A stretch of DNA of 58,411 nucleotides from a virus, in the IMG/VR virus record IMGVR_UViG_3300025601_000020, positions 1 to 58,411 of that record, one strand, 5' to 3'. Below the pieces are notes generated by a model that had not been told where the DNA came from, did no database searches, and was given only the letters and a program-made list of their open reading frames with translations. Positions 6,724-15,715 of the stretch are shown piece after piece. Each line of letters starts with the position of its first letter. The stretch's first letter is position 1. Made by a program: the position numbers and the translations under genes.

Positions 6724-8379
6724 ATGCCAGCACTTAGAGCAATCAGGCTCCTCAACAGCGTTGAGGGTGGGACCGTTTCAGGCACAGAGCTTGAGAGCTA
6801 CCTTAGCGACTCTGGCAGACTTGCCGAGTTCAAAGTTCTACTTTCGATGCGTGGCCAAACCAGGCGAATGGCTGCCAGCGCCCTAACAGTCAACGCCCTT
6901 ATCACTAGCAACAAGGCTATTGATGCGGTCTTTACACTAGCCTCCAGTGAGAACTCAACCGCTTGTCAGGCAATTGTTGCTAGGGATACAGCAATGGCTT
7001 CAGTGAGCCTGAACCTAGAATCCCTGATTGCAGTAACTGCAAATCCTGTGGCTTGGAACATCTTCTCAACCTCCCTCTTTTACACACTTGACGCTTACGC
7101 GGTAAATTCCAAGAACGCCATTGCAACACTGGCTGGAGTTAACCCAAGTAGCTTCGCTACAATCGAACTACTCTTTAGCAGCCCTTCTGCACGTCTTTCT
7201 GTGACTGGTTCTGCCACAGCCTTACAAGCTCTTTTTGCGCACAACCCTTCTGTAGCCGTCCTCGCCAACGATGCTACTGGTATGTCGCACATTGCAGAAA
7301 GCGTTCCAGGAATGAACATTCTTACCAACTCGGTTTACGGAATGCAAGTTGTCTCAAACAGCGTTATCGCAATGGCAGAAATTACCCCTAAGCCAGCTGC
7401 TATGGCAGCAATTGCAGGAAGCACAATAGCTATGCCAATTGTGTACTCATCAGTTGCTGGCTGGGCTGCCTTTAAAGCAAGCCCTTTCTTTGGCTCCGTT
7501 GTGCCAACAACCACTGCAATTCTTGCTGGACTTGACCCCAACATCTTCCCAACTCTTGCATCTATAATTGACAGCCCAGTAGCACTGGCTGCCGTAAGTG
7601 CAAACGGCGGTGCTTCTCAGGCTCTGGCTGCCAGCTCAGCTGCAATGCTCTACTTGGCAACATCCCCTAGCATCACTGCAGTCGTTGACAACCCCACAAT
7701 CATGGCGGCCTTTGCTGGCAATTCAGCCGCGGTTGTAGCCCTTGCTGGTGGACCTGCTTTTGAGGCCGCAAGTTCAAGCTCGCTTCTAATGAACGCAGTT
7801 GGTGCCAACACCGCGGCCCTAGATGCCCTGGTCGGTAGCACTCCGAACTACTCGCTTGCACTATCTTCCCCAGCAATAATGGGTGCCTTTGCAGGTAGCC
7901 AAGGAGCTATGACTTACTTTATTGGAGATGCTGGCAAGTTTATTCAGCTAATGGGCTCTAGTGCAGCTAAGGGTGCGTTCTTTGAATCTAACATTGCAAT
8001 CGACACAATGGCGGCCACTCCATCTGCTATTACACACCTAAAGAGCATTGCAGTCACAACGTTCTCGACCACTGTTCCTAACGGCGCAGGTAGGGTGGGA
8101 GCCTTTGAGCCGTTCGGTGGAGGAGTCCCAGCTAAGGTGCTAGTTATGAACGTGCGCCAAGCAGGTATTGCTGCCATCCCAACTGCCTACCAGTTGGCTA
8201 CAGGCGTAGCAGGAGCAGTTGCAGGAGAGGGATTCAACACAATTGGTACAGGTGCCTTAGCTGCCGAGCAGTTCCCACAGGAGCACTTCGCAACCTACTC
8301 CGACCTAACTGTAAAAACCGCGCCTGCAGTTATTGCAATCACAGGTGTACTGGGTATCCGCTACGTCTCGATGGTTTAA
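6724..8379 (+). CDS. alanine-rich repeat fibre protein (551 aa)
   Basis: Residues about 60-430 are built from degenerate 13-15-residue units of the type SSxAMxAVxxNPxAMAA (for example LYLATSPSITAVVDNPTIMA and AAFAGNSAAVVALAGG), a repeat known from phage fibres and other extended virion proteins. A C-terminal beta domain (about 440-551: GRVGAFEPFGGGVPAKVLVM, AVIAITGVLGIRYVSMV) probably caps the fibre. No enzymatic motif. Preceded by AGGAAG. Probably a long shaft with a receptor-facing tip. Confidence 0.7.
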   Translation: MPALRAIRLLNSVEGGTVSGTELESYLSDSGRLAEFKVLLSMRGQTRRMAASALTVNALITSNKAIDAVFTLASSENSTACQAIVARDTAMASVSLNLESLIAVTANPVAWNIFSTSLFYTLDAYAVNSKNAIATLAGVNPSSFATIELLFSSPSARLSVTGSATALQALFAHNPSVAVLANDATGMSHIAESVPGMNILTNSVYGMQVVSNSVIAMAEITPKPAAMAAIAGSTIAMPIVYSSVAGWAAFKASPFFGSVVPTTTAILAGLDPNIFPTLASIIDSPVALAAVSANGGASQALAASSAAMLYLATSPSITAVVDNPTIMAAFAGNSAAVVALAGGPAFEAASSSSLLMNAVGANTAALDALVGSTPNYSLALSSPAIMGAFAGSQGAMTYFIGDAGKFIQLMGSSAAKGAFFESNIAIDTMAATPSAITHLKSIAVTTFSTTVPNGAGRVGAFEPFGGGVPAKVLVMNVRQAGIAAIPTAYQLATGVAGAVAGEGFNTIGTGALAAEQFPQEHFATYSDLTVKTAPAVIAITGVLGIRYVSMV

Positions 8380-8493
8380 AGCTAAGATCTGAGGGAGTGC
8401 CAAAGTATCAACCTTCCAAGAATCTGCGATAATTGATGAGACTCTGCTAAGATATCGCACTCTATTAGGGATCAGGAAGGACGTGGCTTCATA
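8380..8493 (+). other. intergenic gap, no gene seen
   Basis: 114 nt between fibre genes. Holds AGGAAGGA at 8474-8481, the Shine-Dalgarno of the next gene, and TAAGAT at 8448-8453, a possible -10 box without a clear -35. No terminator hairpin or RNA gene seen. Confidence 0.4.
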
Positions 8494-9291
8494 ATGGCTC
8501 AGTACACGGTAAGCAATGTCACTTCCGGTAGGTATGCACGTCAAGTATCTGTCTCAGCTTCTGGTCCTCAAGGTGCTCAGGGTACTGTAGGAGCTTCAGG
8601 TCCTAAAGGTGATACCGGTGCTACCGGCGGATTATCCGCAGCGTATAGGTTCTCGAACATCCATGCAGCGCAATCACCTGGGTCCGGGTACTTTGCATTC
8701 AATACTGCTGTTTTTATGTCAGCTACAGAGATCCACATTTCGCACGTAGACTCCTCCATTGATACGCAGCATGGACTGCTAGAGATAATGGTAAGTTCCA
8801 CAAACGGGTATAAGTCCATACTCACTTTTCAAGATTCAACAAATACTACAAAATTTTCCAGGTTCTACGTGACTGGATCTGTTATAGCCAGTGATTGGCG
8901 AACTTTATCTATTGAGTATATAGAAGGTACGGCACGGTCTTGGACCTATAATGATCTACTAAATATTCTAGTCTCCCCCATCGGGGATATTGGGGTTCAA
9001 GGACCGACAGGGCCTCAAGGCGAAGTTGGTCCTGGAGTCCCAGCCGGAGGCCTTGCCGGGCAAGTACTTAAAAAAGTGGGCACTGCAGACTATGAGACAG
9101 AGTGGGTAGACGCCTCTATAGACGAATCTGCAGTGAGTAACCTGGTAGATGTAGAATTATCCTACCTAAATGGGGGACAAGTTTTGGCCTGGGACGCCCC
9201 TACAGCCCGCTGGATGAACCAGACTCCTCAAATATCAGCCGAAAATATATCTGGTATTATTATTGGAGGATCAGCTACATCAAGTTTTTAA
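8494..9291 (+). CDS. collagen-like fibre protein with two Gly-X-Y segments (265 aa)
   Basis: Gly-X-Y repeats at residues about 24-46 (GPQGAQGTVGASGPKGDTG) and again near 168-185 ([15 protein letters not shown]) flank a beta-rich domain. The segment GPKGDTG has Lys in the Y position, the position hydroxylated in animal collagens. The second segment is followed by VLKKVGTADYETEWV, a spacer common in tail-fibre proteins. It ends GGSATSSF, like the gene at 11970 (GGSPTSF). Shaft-type fibre protein. Confidence 0.7.
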   Translation: MAQYTVSNVTSGRYARQVSVSASGPQGAQGTVGASGPKGDTGATGGLSAAYRFSNIHAAQSPGSGYFAFNTAVFMSATEIHISHVDSSIDTQHGLLEIMVSSTNGYKSILTFQDSTNTTKFSRFYVTGSVIASDWRTLSIEYIEGTARSWTYNDLLNILVSPIGDIGVQGPTGPQGEVGPGVPAGGLAGQVLKKVGTADYETEWVDASIDESAVSNLVDVELSYLNGGQVLAWDAPTARWMNQTPQISAENISGIIIGGSATSSF

Positions 9292-9320
9292 CCAAAGTAA
9301 GTAATTAGGGGTATAAACGT

Positions 9321-9695
9321 ATGGCAATTCAAATTCAGCTCAGGAACGACGAAGCTGCTGATTGGACTTCAGCAAATCCGACGCTTGCTCGCGGAGAGAT
9401 GGGTGTTGAGATTGACACCCTTAAGACCAAGATCGGCGATGGGCTAACTGCTTGGAATGCTCTTGCCTACGCCGGAGTAGATTCAGCTTCTCTCATACCT
9501 TTAGTTTCTTTTGACCACGTACAGGGCTCCGCATCCAATGTGTGGTCGCTCACTCACAATCTAGGCTTCTATCCGACTGTTAACGTATTTGATACGGCTA
9601 ACAGTTTGGTGGAAGGTGCGATTGAACACACTAACAAGAATGCTCTAACCATAACCTTCTCAGTAGCCATAACCGGCACTGCGAACCTCTCCTAA
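9321..9695 (+). CDS. fibre protein with Mtd-like N-terminus (124 aa)
   Basis: Residues 1-50 (IQIQLRNDEAADWTSANPTL, GEMGVEIDTLKTKIGDG) match the N-terminal domain of the major tropism determinant fold (Mtd_N), which tethers receptor-binding proteins to the virion. Residues about 60-124 form a small C-terminal module (WSLTHNLGFYPTVNVFDTAN) that recurs at the C-terminus of the next protein. No variable-repeat receptor domain or reverse transcriptase is present. Start preceded by TTAGGGG. Confidence 0.7.
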   Translation: MAIQIQLRNDEAADWTSANPTLARGEMGVEIDTLKTKIGDGLTAWNALAYAGVDSASLIPLVSFDHVQGSASNVWSLTHNLGFYPTVNVFDTANSLVEGAIEHTNKNALTITFSVAITGTANLS

Positions 9696-9706
9696 GGAAA
9701 ACGACC

Positions 9707-11926
9707 ATGGCAAAACAGTTCTTAACAGGGCTCGATCTAAACAAAAATGAGCTTCTAAATGCTAGGATTCAAAACCTAGCCACAGCTCCCTCTTCCCCGG
9801 TATCGGGGCAGATCTACTACAACACGGTAGATAGTACCCTCCGTTACTACGATGGTTCAGTGTGGCAGCTTCTAGCTCAAGGTGGAAACCTTGAAGATGC
9901 AATCCAAACAGCAATCGATGGTCTAGCTACTGTCTACGAGCCAATCGGTGCGCAAGCCGCCGCTGAGGCAACTGCCGAAGCTTATGCTGACAGCCTAGCC
10001 CCCAACTATGACGCTGCAGGAACTGCTGCAACTGCCCAGAGCGCTGCTCAGAGTTACGCTGATGGTCTAGCCCCCAACTATGACGTTGCTGGTGCAGCTG
10101 CTGCCGCCCAAATTGCTGCTCAGAACTATGCTGACGCTGCAGTTACGGAGCTAGTAGGCGGAGCCCCCGATCTTTTAAACACCCTAAATGAGCTAGCCGC
10201 AGCTATTGCTGACGACGAAAGCTTTGCAGCCACAGTAACTGGTCTGGTTGCTGCTAAGCAGGATACACTAGTACCTGGAACTGGCATTACCGTAACCGGT
10301 AATGCTATTTCGGTCACTGCTGGCACCTTCGATGCCGCTGGTGCTGCTGCTTCTGCAGGTACTGCTTCTAATACATATGCTGATAGCTTGGCATCTGACT
10401 ATGACGCTGCAGGTACAGGAGCCTCTCAGGCTGGCACTGCTTACAGCAACGCTGTCTCATACGCTGACGGTCTAGCTCCTAACTATGACGCTGCAGGAAC
10501 TGCTGCTACCGCCCTTCAGAATGCAAAAGACCACGCCAACACAATTGCGGGCACTGCTTACAGTAATGCTGTTTCATATGCTGACGGTCTGACCACCAGC
10601 GACATTGCTGAAGGTACTAGCCAGTACTTCACCACCGCTCGCGCACGTGCTGCAATTACTGCTGCTGACGGCACCCTTACCGTAACCGATGGTGCGTTTG
10701 CTGTAGACACTGCAAATGTTGCTACCGTTGCCTCTGTAACTCAAGCTGTATCTGATGCCGCCAACACTGCAGCTAGTGCAAATACTACCCTTAGTGGTAC
10801 GCTAAGCCAGGCAATCACGGACGGTGACAACGCTGTAACCAGCGCACTGACTACTGCCTATGGCAATGCCGACGATGCAGTTGTATCGCAACTCACTACG
10901 GCTTTCGGCGATGCTGATGATGTTGTCCTATCAACTCTACGATCTGAGATTCAGTCTGCTGCTCAGGGTCTGGACATCAAGGGTTCGGTTCGTGCTGCTA
11001 CTGATTCTGCAATCACACTATCTGGGCTACAAACAGTTGACGGTGTAGTACTAGTTGATGGCAATCGTGTTCTTGTTAAAGACCAAGCCAATGCAGCTAC
11101 CAACGGTATTTACGTTGTAGTTGATGGTGGCGCGTGGACTAGGGCTACCGATGCCGATGAGCCAGATGAGTTAAACGCTGGAACATTCGTATTCGTTGAA
11201 GAGGGTGCCTTAAACTCTGACTCTGGATTCGTTGTATCCTCCGACAACCCACTAACTATCGGCACTGACGACATGGTCTGGACCCAATTCTCCGGGACTG
11301 GTCAAATTGTTGCTGGTACCGGTATAGTTAAGAGCGGCTCGACTCTAGACGTAGTTGGCACCGCAGACCGCATTACTGCTAACGCCGATAGCATTGATAT
11401 TGCCGCTACTTACGTTGGTCAGACATCTATTACTACTCTTGGGACCGTCACTACCGGAGTCTGGAATGGCTCTACCATTGATGTTGCAAATGGTGGTACC
11501 GGCGCAACTAGCCTAACCGGCTACTTAGTTGGTAATGGTACAGGAGCATTTAGCGCACTGTCTACCATCGACGGCGATGACATTACTGGAGACATATCCG
11601 GGAATGCTCAAAACGTAAACGGTACAGTTGGAATCACTAATGGTGGTACTGGCGCAACCAGTGCTGCAGGTGCTCGCTCTAACTTGGGCGCAACCACTAA
11701 GTACGCAGTAAACAATGGTTCGCTAACACCATCTGCCGGAGTTGTAACCTTCAGTATTTCTCACAACTTGGGAACATCTGATGTAACTGCTCAAATACGC
11801 GATCTATCGACCAATGCACTTGTTGAGGCCGACGTAGTCCTCACCGATACCAACACCGTCACAGTCTCATGGATGTCATCAACAACCGTTGCTGCTGACA
11901 GCTATCGAGTCGTAATAACTGGCTAA
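9707..11926 (+). CDS. long tail-fibre protein with AAG/YADGLAPNYD repeats (739 aa)
   Basis: N-terminal region resembles the attachment part of phage fibres (LDLNKNELLNARIQNLATAP, GQIYYNTVDSTLRYYDGSVW). Residues about 85-380 are helical repeats (SYADGLAPNYDAAGTAAT type) around TLNELAAAIADD. Residues about 420-540 hold a conserved fibre domain (VDGVVLVDGNRVLVKDQANA, GIYVVVDGG) that also occurs in the protein at 12222. NGGTGATS motifs follow, and the last 50 residues repeat the small C-terminal module of the 9321 protein (SHNLGTSDVTAQIRD). AAGGAAA precedes the ATG. Confidence 0.8.
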   Translation: MAKQFLTGLDLNKNELLNARIQNLATAPSSPVSGQIYYNTVDSTLRYYDGSVWQLLAQGGNLEDAIQTAIDGLATVYEPIGAQAAAEATAEAYADSLAPNYDAAGTAATAQSAAQSYADGLAPNYDVAGAAAAAQIAAQNYADAAVTELVGGAPDLLNTLNELAAAIADDESFAATVTGLVAAKQDTLVPGTGITVTGNAISVTAGTFDAAGAAASAGTASNTYADSLASDYDAAGTGASQAGTAYSNAVSYADGLAPNYDAAGTAATALQNAKDHANTIAGTAYSNAVSYADGLTTSDIAEGTSQYFTTARARAAITAADGTLTVTDGAFAVDTANVATVASVTQAVSDAANTAASANTTLSGTLSQAITDGDNAVTSALTTAYGNADDAVVSQLTTAFGDADDVVLSTLRSEIQSAAQGLDIKGSVRAATDSAITLSGLQTVDGVVLVDGNRVLVKDQANAATNGIYVVVDGGAWTRATDADEPDELNAGTFVFVEEGALNSDSGFVVSSDNPLTIGTDDMVWTQFSGTGQIVAGTGIVKSGSTLDVVGTADRITANADSIDIAATYVGQTSITTLGTVTTGVWNGSTIDVANGGTGATSLTGYLVGNGTGAFSALSTIDGDDITGDISGNAQNVNGTVGITNGGTGATSAAGARSNLGATTKYAVNNGSLTPSAGVVTFSISHNLGTSDVTAQIRDLSTNALVEADVVLTDTNTVTVSWMSSTTVAADSYRVVITG

Positions 11927-11969
11927 CACAGAAATAAGTTAAAATAGGACAGAAGAAAGAGGTCACCAA

Positions 11970-12200
11970 ATGGCTAGCAAGAAATTCCTAACCCCGATCA
12001 ATATCGTACAGGGTACATCGTTCCCTGTGGACGCAGATCAGGGTGACCTCTTCTTTCGATCCGACGTTGGGTCAATGTACGCCTACGACGGCATAGCATG
12101 GGTCTCAATGGTAGCATCCGACATCACAAACGTTGATGGCGGAGACGCGGTAAGCGTATACAATATCAACTACGACGGCGGAAGCCCAACTAGCTTCTAA
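11970..12200 (+). CDS. small fibre-associated protein (76 aa)
   Basis: Begins MASKKFLTPINIVQGTSFPV and continues DLFFRSDVGSMYAYDGIAWV, the same attachment-type module as residues 1-60 of the 9707 protein (QIYYNTVDSTLRYYDGSVWQ). Ends YDGGSPTSF. It looks like a stand-alone copy of the fibre N-terminal module. Preceded by AAGAGG and, further up, by TAAAAT (11940-11945), a possible -10 box. Confidence 0.6.
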   Translation: MASKKFLTPINIVQGTSFPVDADQGDLFFRSDVGSMYAYDGIAWVSMVASDITNVDGGDAVSVYNINYDGGSPTSF

Positions 12201-12221
12201 GCAAACTAAGGAATAAGACAA

Positions 12222-14714
12222 ATGTCAGTCAGAATTCAATTTAGGCGCGGTACCGCAGCCGAGTGGACTAGTGCTAACCCAACTCTTGCAACTGGAGAGC
12301 TCGGATATGAAGTAGATACCGCGGCAATTAAGATTGGTGATGGCGTCACAGCATGGGCATCGCTAGCTTACGGAGCAGTAAGCGAAGCTTATGTAGCTGA
12401 TGCAATAGCTGGAGTTGTAGGGCTTGCACCAGACGCATTAGATACCCTAAATGAGCTAGCTGCAGCTATCGGTGATGATGCAAATTTTATTACCACTATA
12501 GGTGAGACGATATCTCAGGCTGAGGATAGCGCTATTGCTCATGCTGACTCCATACTAGGTGATCACAATAGTGACCAGACTGGGATTCACGGTATTGCTG
12601 ACACTTCCCTTCTCGAAACTCAATCGGGAGCTCAAACAAAAGCAAATATAGCTCAGGGCAATGCTGCCAGCTATACCGATAGTGCCGTTGCAGCACTTGT
12701 TGACAGTTCTCCTGGAGTTTTAGATACCCTAAATGAGCTAGCTGCAGCTATCGGTGATGATGCAGATTTTGCTTCTACAGTCTCAGCCAATATCGCAACA
12801 AAGTTAGCTTACATAATTGGGACCGCATCTGACCTGGGAGCAGCCAACGCCGTAACTTACGCAAACACTATTTATATAGAGAGTGACACCAATTACGCCC
12901 GCATCGGCGACGGCATAACCGAGTACAATGATGTTACTTGGATTGGCAAGAGTTACGCTGATTTTGTAGTCGATACGCATGCTGGCCTAGAAGATAATGT
13001 TCACGGCATCGCAGATGTGACAGATCTTGTCATCAGCTCTCAGCTGGCAGAAGTTAACGACGCGTTGGGCGACCACGAGTCCAAAACAATTGATGTCCAC
13101 GGAATTGCAGATACCTCTGACCTATTAGTTACAGTTGATCTAACTACCCACAATGCCGACACTACAGCTGTCCACGGAATTGCGGATACTTCTCTTCTAG
13201 CTGTAACTTCCGACATCTCAACTGCCGTAACCGAGCACAATGCCGACACTACAGCTGTCCACGGAATTGCGGATACTTCTCTTCTAGTGCTCACAGAAGA
13301 CCTTGCAGCGTACCAAACTACATCTGCAGCTTCGATAATGCAAGGAACTATTGACGAGAAGGCCGACATAGATGGGCCAACTTTTAGTGGAACAGTAGAA
13401 CTGCCAGCTACCACGTCAATTGGAAGTGTTAGTGCAGTAGAGCTTGGCCACCTAAATGGCACTACCTCTGGTATCCAAACACAGATGGATGCAAAACTAG
13501 CTTCTGCATCTGCCGCATCAACTTATGCACCACTAGATAGTCCAACATTTATTGGTACTGTTGTACTCCCCTCATCCACCAGCATCGACGGCGTATCAGC
13601 AGCCGAAATTGGATACCTATCTACTACAACCTCAGATGTTCAAGTTCAGATTGACACTAAGGCGCCAACTGCTAGCCCGACGTTTACTGGAACTGTTTCT
13701 GGTGTAACTGCTGCAATGGTCAGCCTCGGTAGCGTAGACAACACTGCAGATCTAGCAAAGCCTATTTCTAGTGCAGCTCAGACCGCTCTCGACGCAAAAC
13801 TAAACCTTGCTGGTGGAACATTGACTGGACCTCTACTTCTTGCTGCAGATCCTACACAGGCTCTTGGTGTAGTTACAAAGCAGTATGCAGACTCAATCTC
13901 CCAGGGGCTTCACATTCACGAAGCTGCCCAAGCTGCTACAACAGCTAACGTAGATCTATCTACTGGTTTAGTAGACAGCACCGTAATCGACGGAGTAACT
14001 CTAGCTACAGGTGACAGGGTTCTCGTAAAAGCGCAGACAGATGCAAGCGAAAACGGTATCTACGTAACTGCAGCTTCTGGCGCAGCATCACGTGCACTCG
14101 ACTTCGATGAGCCACTAGAGATGAGCGGTGGAGACTTCGTATTCGTACTAGGAGGAACCCTATACGACAACACTGGATGGGTAAAAACCTCTGGTGACGT
14201 TGTAACAGTCGGAACAGACGACCTAGAGTTCACACAGTTCTCTGGTGCAGGATCCGTTACAGCTGGAACAAACCTAGAGGTATCTGGAACTCAGATATCA
14301 TTAGCGGCGGATCCAACCCTAGTAGACGCGACTATCACAACCCTAGACGTCACCAACCTTGTGTTCCCAGACGGCACTATTCAGACGTCCTCAGGCGTTG
14401 TATCCCTCACAACCTTCACAGAGAAGACGGCTAGCTACACGCTGGACGCCCTACCTCACCAAGATTCCGTAGTTGAGATGAACTCCGGCAGTGCGACTAC
14501 CTTCACCATTCCAGCCAACTCCACTCTAGCTTGGCCAGTAGGTGCTAGCATGGATATTATGCAGACTGGATCAGGTCAAGTTACCGTATCTGGAGCATCA
14601 GGAGTGACTGTAAACTTCACACCTGGAAATAAGCTCCGGACGCAGTGGTCATCTTGTACTATAATGAAACGTAGCACCGATAGCTGGATTCTATTCGGCG
14701 ACCTCACAGCGTAA
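12222..14714 (+). CDS. long tail-fibre protein with Mtd-like N-terminus and VHGIADTS repeats (830 aa)
   Basis: Residues 1-50 are Mtd_N-like (VRIQFRRGTAAEWTSANPTL). The shaft has two near-identical copies of LDTLNELAAAIGDDA (about residues 70 and 168) and several VHGIADTSLL repeats (two copies of HNADTTAVHGIADTSLL), followed by TFSGTV/TFIGTV modules. Residues about 570-680 repeat the conserved fibre domain of the 9707 protein (VIDGVTLATGDRVLVKAQTD, GIYVTAASG). The C-terminal about 100 residues are a beta-rich tip. AAGGAAT precedes the start. The shared modules suggest the three fibre genes evolved by duplication and shuffling. Confidence 0.8.
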   Translation: MSVRIQFRRGTAAEWTSANPTLATGELGYEVDTAAIKIGDGVTAWASLAYGAVSEAYVADAIAGVVGLAPDALDTLNELAAAIGDDANFITTIGETISQAEDSAIAHADSILGDHNSDQTGIHGIADTSLLETQSGAQTKANIAQGNAASYTDSAVAALVDSSPGVLDTLNELAAAIGDDADFASTVSANIATKLAYIIGTASDLGAANAVTYANTIYIESDTNYARIGDGITEYNDVTWIGKSYADFVVDTHAGLEDNVHGIADVTDLVISSQLAEVNDALGDHESKTIDVHGIADTSDLLVTVDLTTHNADTTAVHGIADTSLLAVTSDISTAVTEHNADTTAVHGIADTSLLVLTEDLAAYQTTSAASIMQGTIDEKADIDGPTFSGTVELPATTSIGSVSAVELGHLNGTTSGIQTQMDAKLASASAASTYAPLDSPTFIGTVVLPSSTSIDGVSAAEIGYLSTTTSDVQVQIDTKAPTASPTFTGTVSGVTAAMVSLGSVDNTADLAKPISSAAQTALDAKLNLAGGTLTGPLLLAADPTQALGVVTKQYADSISQGLHIHEAAQAATTANVDLSTGLVDSTVIDGVTLATGDRVLVKAQTDASENGIYVTAASGAASRALDFDEPLEMSGGDFVFVLGGTLYDNTGWVKTSGDVVTVGTDDLEFTQFSGAGSVTAGTNLEVSGTQISLAADPTLVDATITTLDVTNLVFPDGTIQTSSGVVSLTTFTEKTASYTLDALPHQDSVVEMNSGSATTFTIPANSTLAWPVGASMDIMQTGSGQVTVSGASGVTVNFTPGNKLRTQWSSCTIMKRSTDSWILFGDLTA

Positions 14715-14742
14715 GCAACTAGTTAAGAGAGAGTAACAGATA

Positions 14743-15651
14743 ATGGCAAAGAAAGAAGCAGGCGGAAGGTCTTCTGCACAGAATGACTTCCTAGAGCCCC
14801 TAGCACCCCTAAACGTTACAGCCACCGACGTAGGGACTTCACGTGCCTACAATGATGGCGCGATAACTGTAACTTGGGAGATTGACGCGCTCTCCCCAGA
14901 AGCAGCTTCGTATACTATAACCGCAGGTGGCACTACTGTCGACTCTGGATCACTACCCGCTCCTTCGGGAAGTACTTACACCGCTGTTGTCGCAGGGCTA
15001 ACTTCTGATACTGCTTATGTAATGTCTATATCCTTGACAAATCCTTCCGGTACTTCAGGTGCCACGGCCGCTTCTAGCTCTACAGCAACAACCGTGCCTG
15101 CAGCTCCAGCATCTGTAGCAGCAGCGTCAACAGTAGAGAATCAAGATGACGTAACCTTTACAATTCCCGCCAGTGGTGGTAAAGCTATTTCTGGCTACAA
15201 CTGGGAGTCAGTGGAGATTGAAGGCGGCACCCCTAAAACAGGTACTACTGCAACCAACTCCTTCACAGTTACACAAGAGGGTGAAGGCGAACTCTTAAAC
15301 AAGTACCGTGTATACGCCACAAACGCTAATGGTATATCTGCTTGGTCCGCATACTCTAACGAGATTGACACGCTCCCACCGTTCTTCCCTCCATTCTTCC
15401 CACCGTTCTTCCCTCCATTCTTCCCACCGTTCTTCCCACCGTTCTTCCCGTTCTTCCCACCGTTCTTCCCACCGTTCTTCCCACCGTTCTTCCCACCGTT
15501 CTTCCCACCGTTCTTCCCACCTAGCTTCCCGTTCTTCCCACCGTTCTTCCCACCGTTCTTCCCACCGTTCTTCCCACCGTTCTTCCCACCGTTCTTCCCA
15601 CCGTACTTTAGTGGTATTTTCTCAATACCTCCAGGGTTCGAAGAGCAATAA
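14743..15651 (+). CDS. fibronectin type III protein with C-terminal FFPP repeat (302 aa)
   Basis: Residues about 18-205 look like two fibronectin type III domains (AITVTWEIDALSPEAASYTI; ISGYNWESVEIEGGTP; KYRVYATNANGISAWSAYS). Residues about 211-288 consist almost only of Phe and Pro (units FFPP, with a few FPFF and one PSFPFF variation), then a tail SGIFSIPPGFEEQ. Fn3 modules in phage tails bind surfaces loosely; the FFPP tract has no function I know and would form a stiff, aromatic polyproline-like rod. It is the last gene before a perfect terminator and directly precedes the dioxygenase array. A read-through ORF in the +1 frame over the repeat is a shadow. Confidence 0.75.
   Translation: MAKKEAGGRSSAQNDFLEPLAPLNVTATDVGTSRAYNDGAITVTWEIDALSPEAASYTITAGGTTVDSGSLPAPSGSTYTAVVAGLTSDTAYVMSISLTNPSGTSGATAASSSTATTVPAAPASVAAASTVENQDDVTFTIPASGGKAISGYNWESVEIEGGTPKTGTTATNSFTVTQEGEGELLNKYRVYATNANGISAWSAYSNEIDTLPPFFPPFFPPFFPPFFPPFFPPFFPFFPPFFPPFFPPFFPPFFPPFFPPSFPFFPPFFPPFFPPFFPPFFPPFFPPYFSGIFSIPPGFEEQ
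15373..15606 (+). repeat. 12-nt tandem repeat encoding FFPP
   Basis: About 18 copies of a 12-nt unit (CCACCGTTCTTC, with early CCTCCATTCTTC variants) interrupted by two 6-nt shortened units (the FPFF sites). The high identity between copies makes slippage and length variation likely. Confidence 0.9.
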
Positions 15652-15665
15652 GCTCAAAAGGAGCA

Positions 15666-15699
15666 GGCGACTAGAGTGATCTAGTCGCCTTTTCTTTTT
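15666..15699 (+). terminator. rho-independent terminator after the first fibre block
   Basis: GGCGACTAGA (15666-15675), loop GTGA, TCTAGTCGCC (15680-15689): a perfect 10-bp stem, followed by TTTTCTTTTT. It separates fibre genes from the dioxygenase array. Confidence 0.93.
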
Positions 15700-15703
15700 A
15701 TGT

Positions 15704-15709
15704 TAGGAT
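15704..15709 (+). promoter_or_regulatory. -10 box TAGGAT of a possible leaderless promoter for the dioxygenase array
   Basis: TAGGAT lies just after the terminator and 6 nt before the ATG at 15716. The AGGA inside it could instead act as a weak Shine-Dalgarno, so this case is ambiguous. Confidence 0.4.
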
Positions 15710-15715
15710 GTATAT

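Noticed and set aside
3899-8544. Minus-strand frames inside the fibre genes (e.g. 4338-4673, 7335-7544)
   Set aside because: They lie wholly within well-supported plus-strand genes and lack Shine-Dalgarno sites or coherent protein character.
9321-14714. Diversity-generating retroelement, because of Mtd_N-like fibres
   Set aside because: No reverse transcriptase, template repeat or variable-repeat domain is visible; Mtd_N is a common virion tether.
15308-15679. 123-codon frame rich in SHRSS repeats over the FFPP region
   Set aside because: It is the +1 frame shadow of the 12-nt repeat. The FFPP frame has the Fn3 domains, the better start and the terminator at its end.
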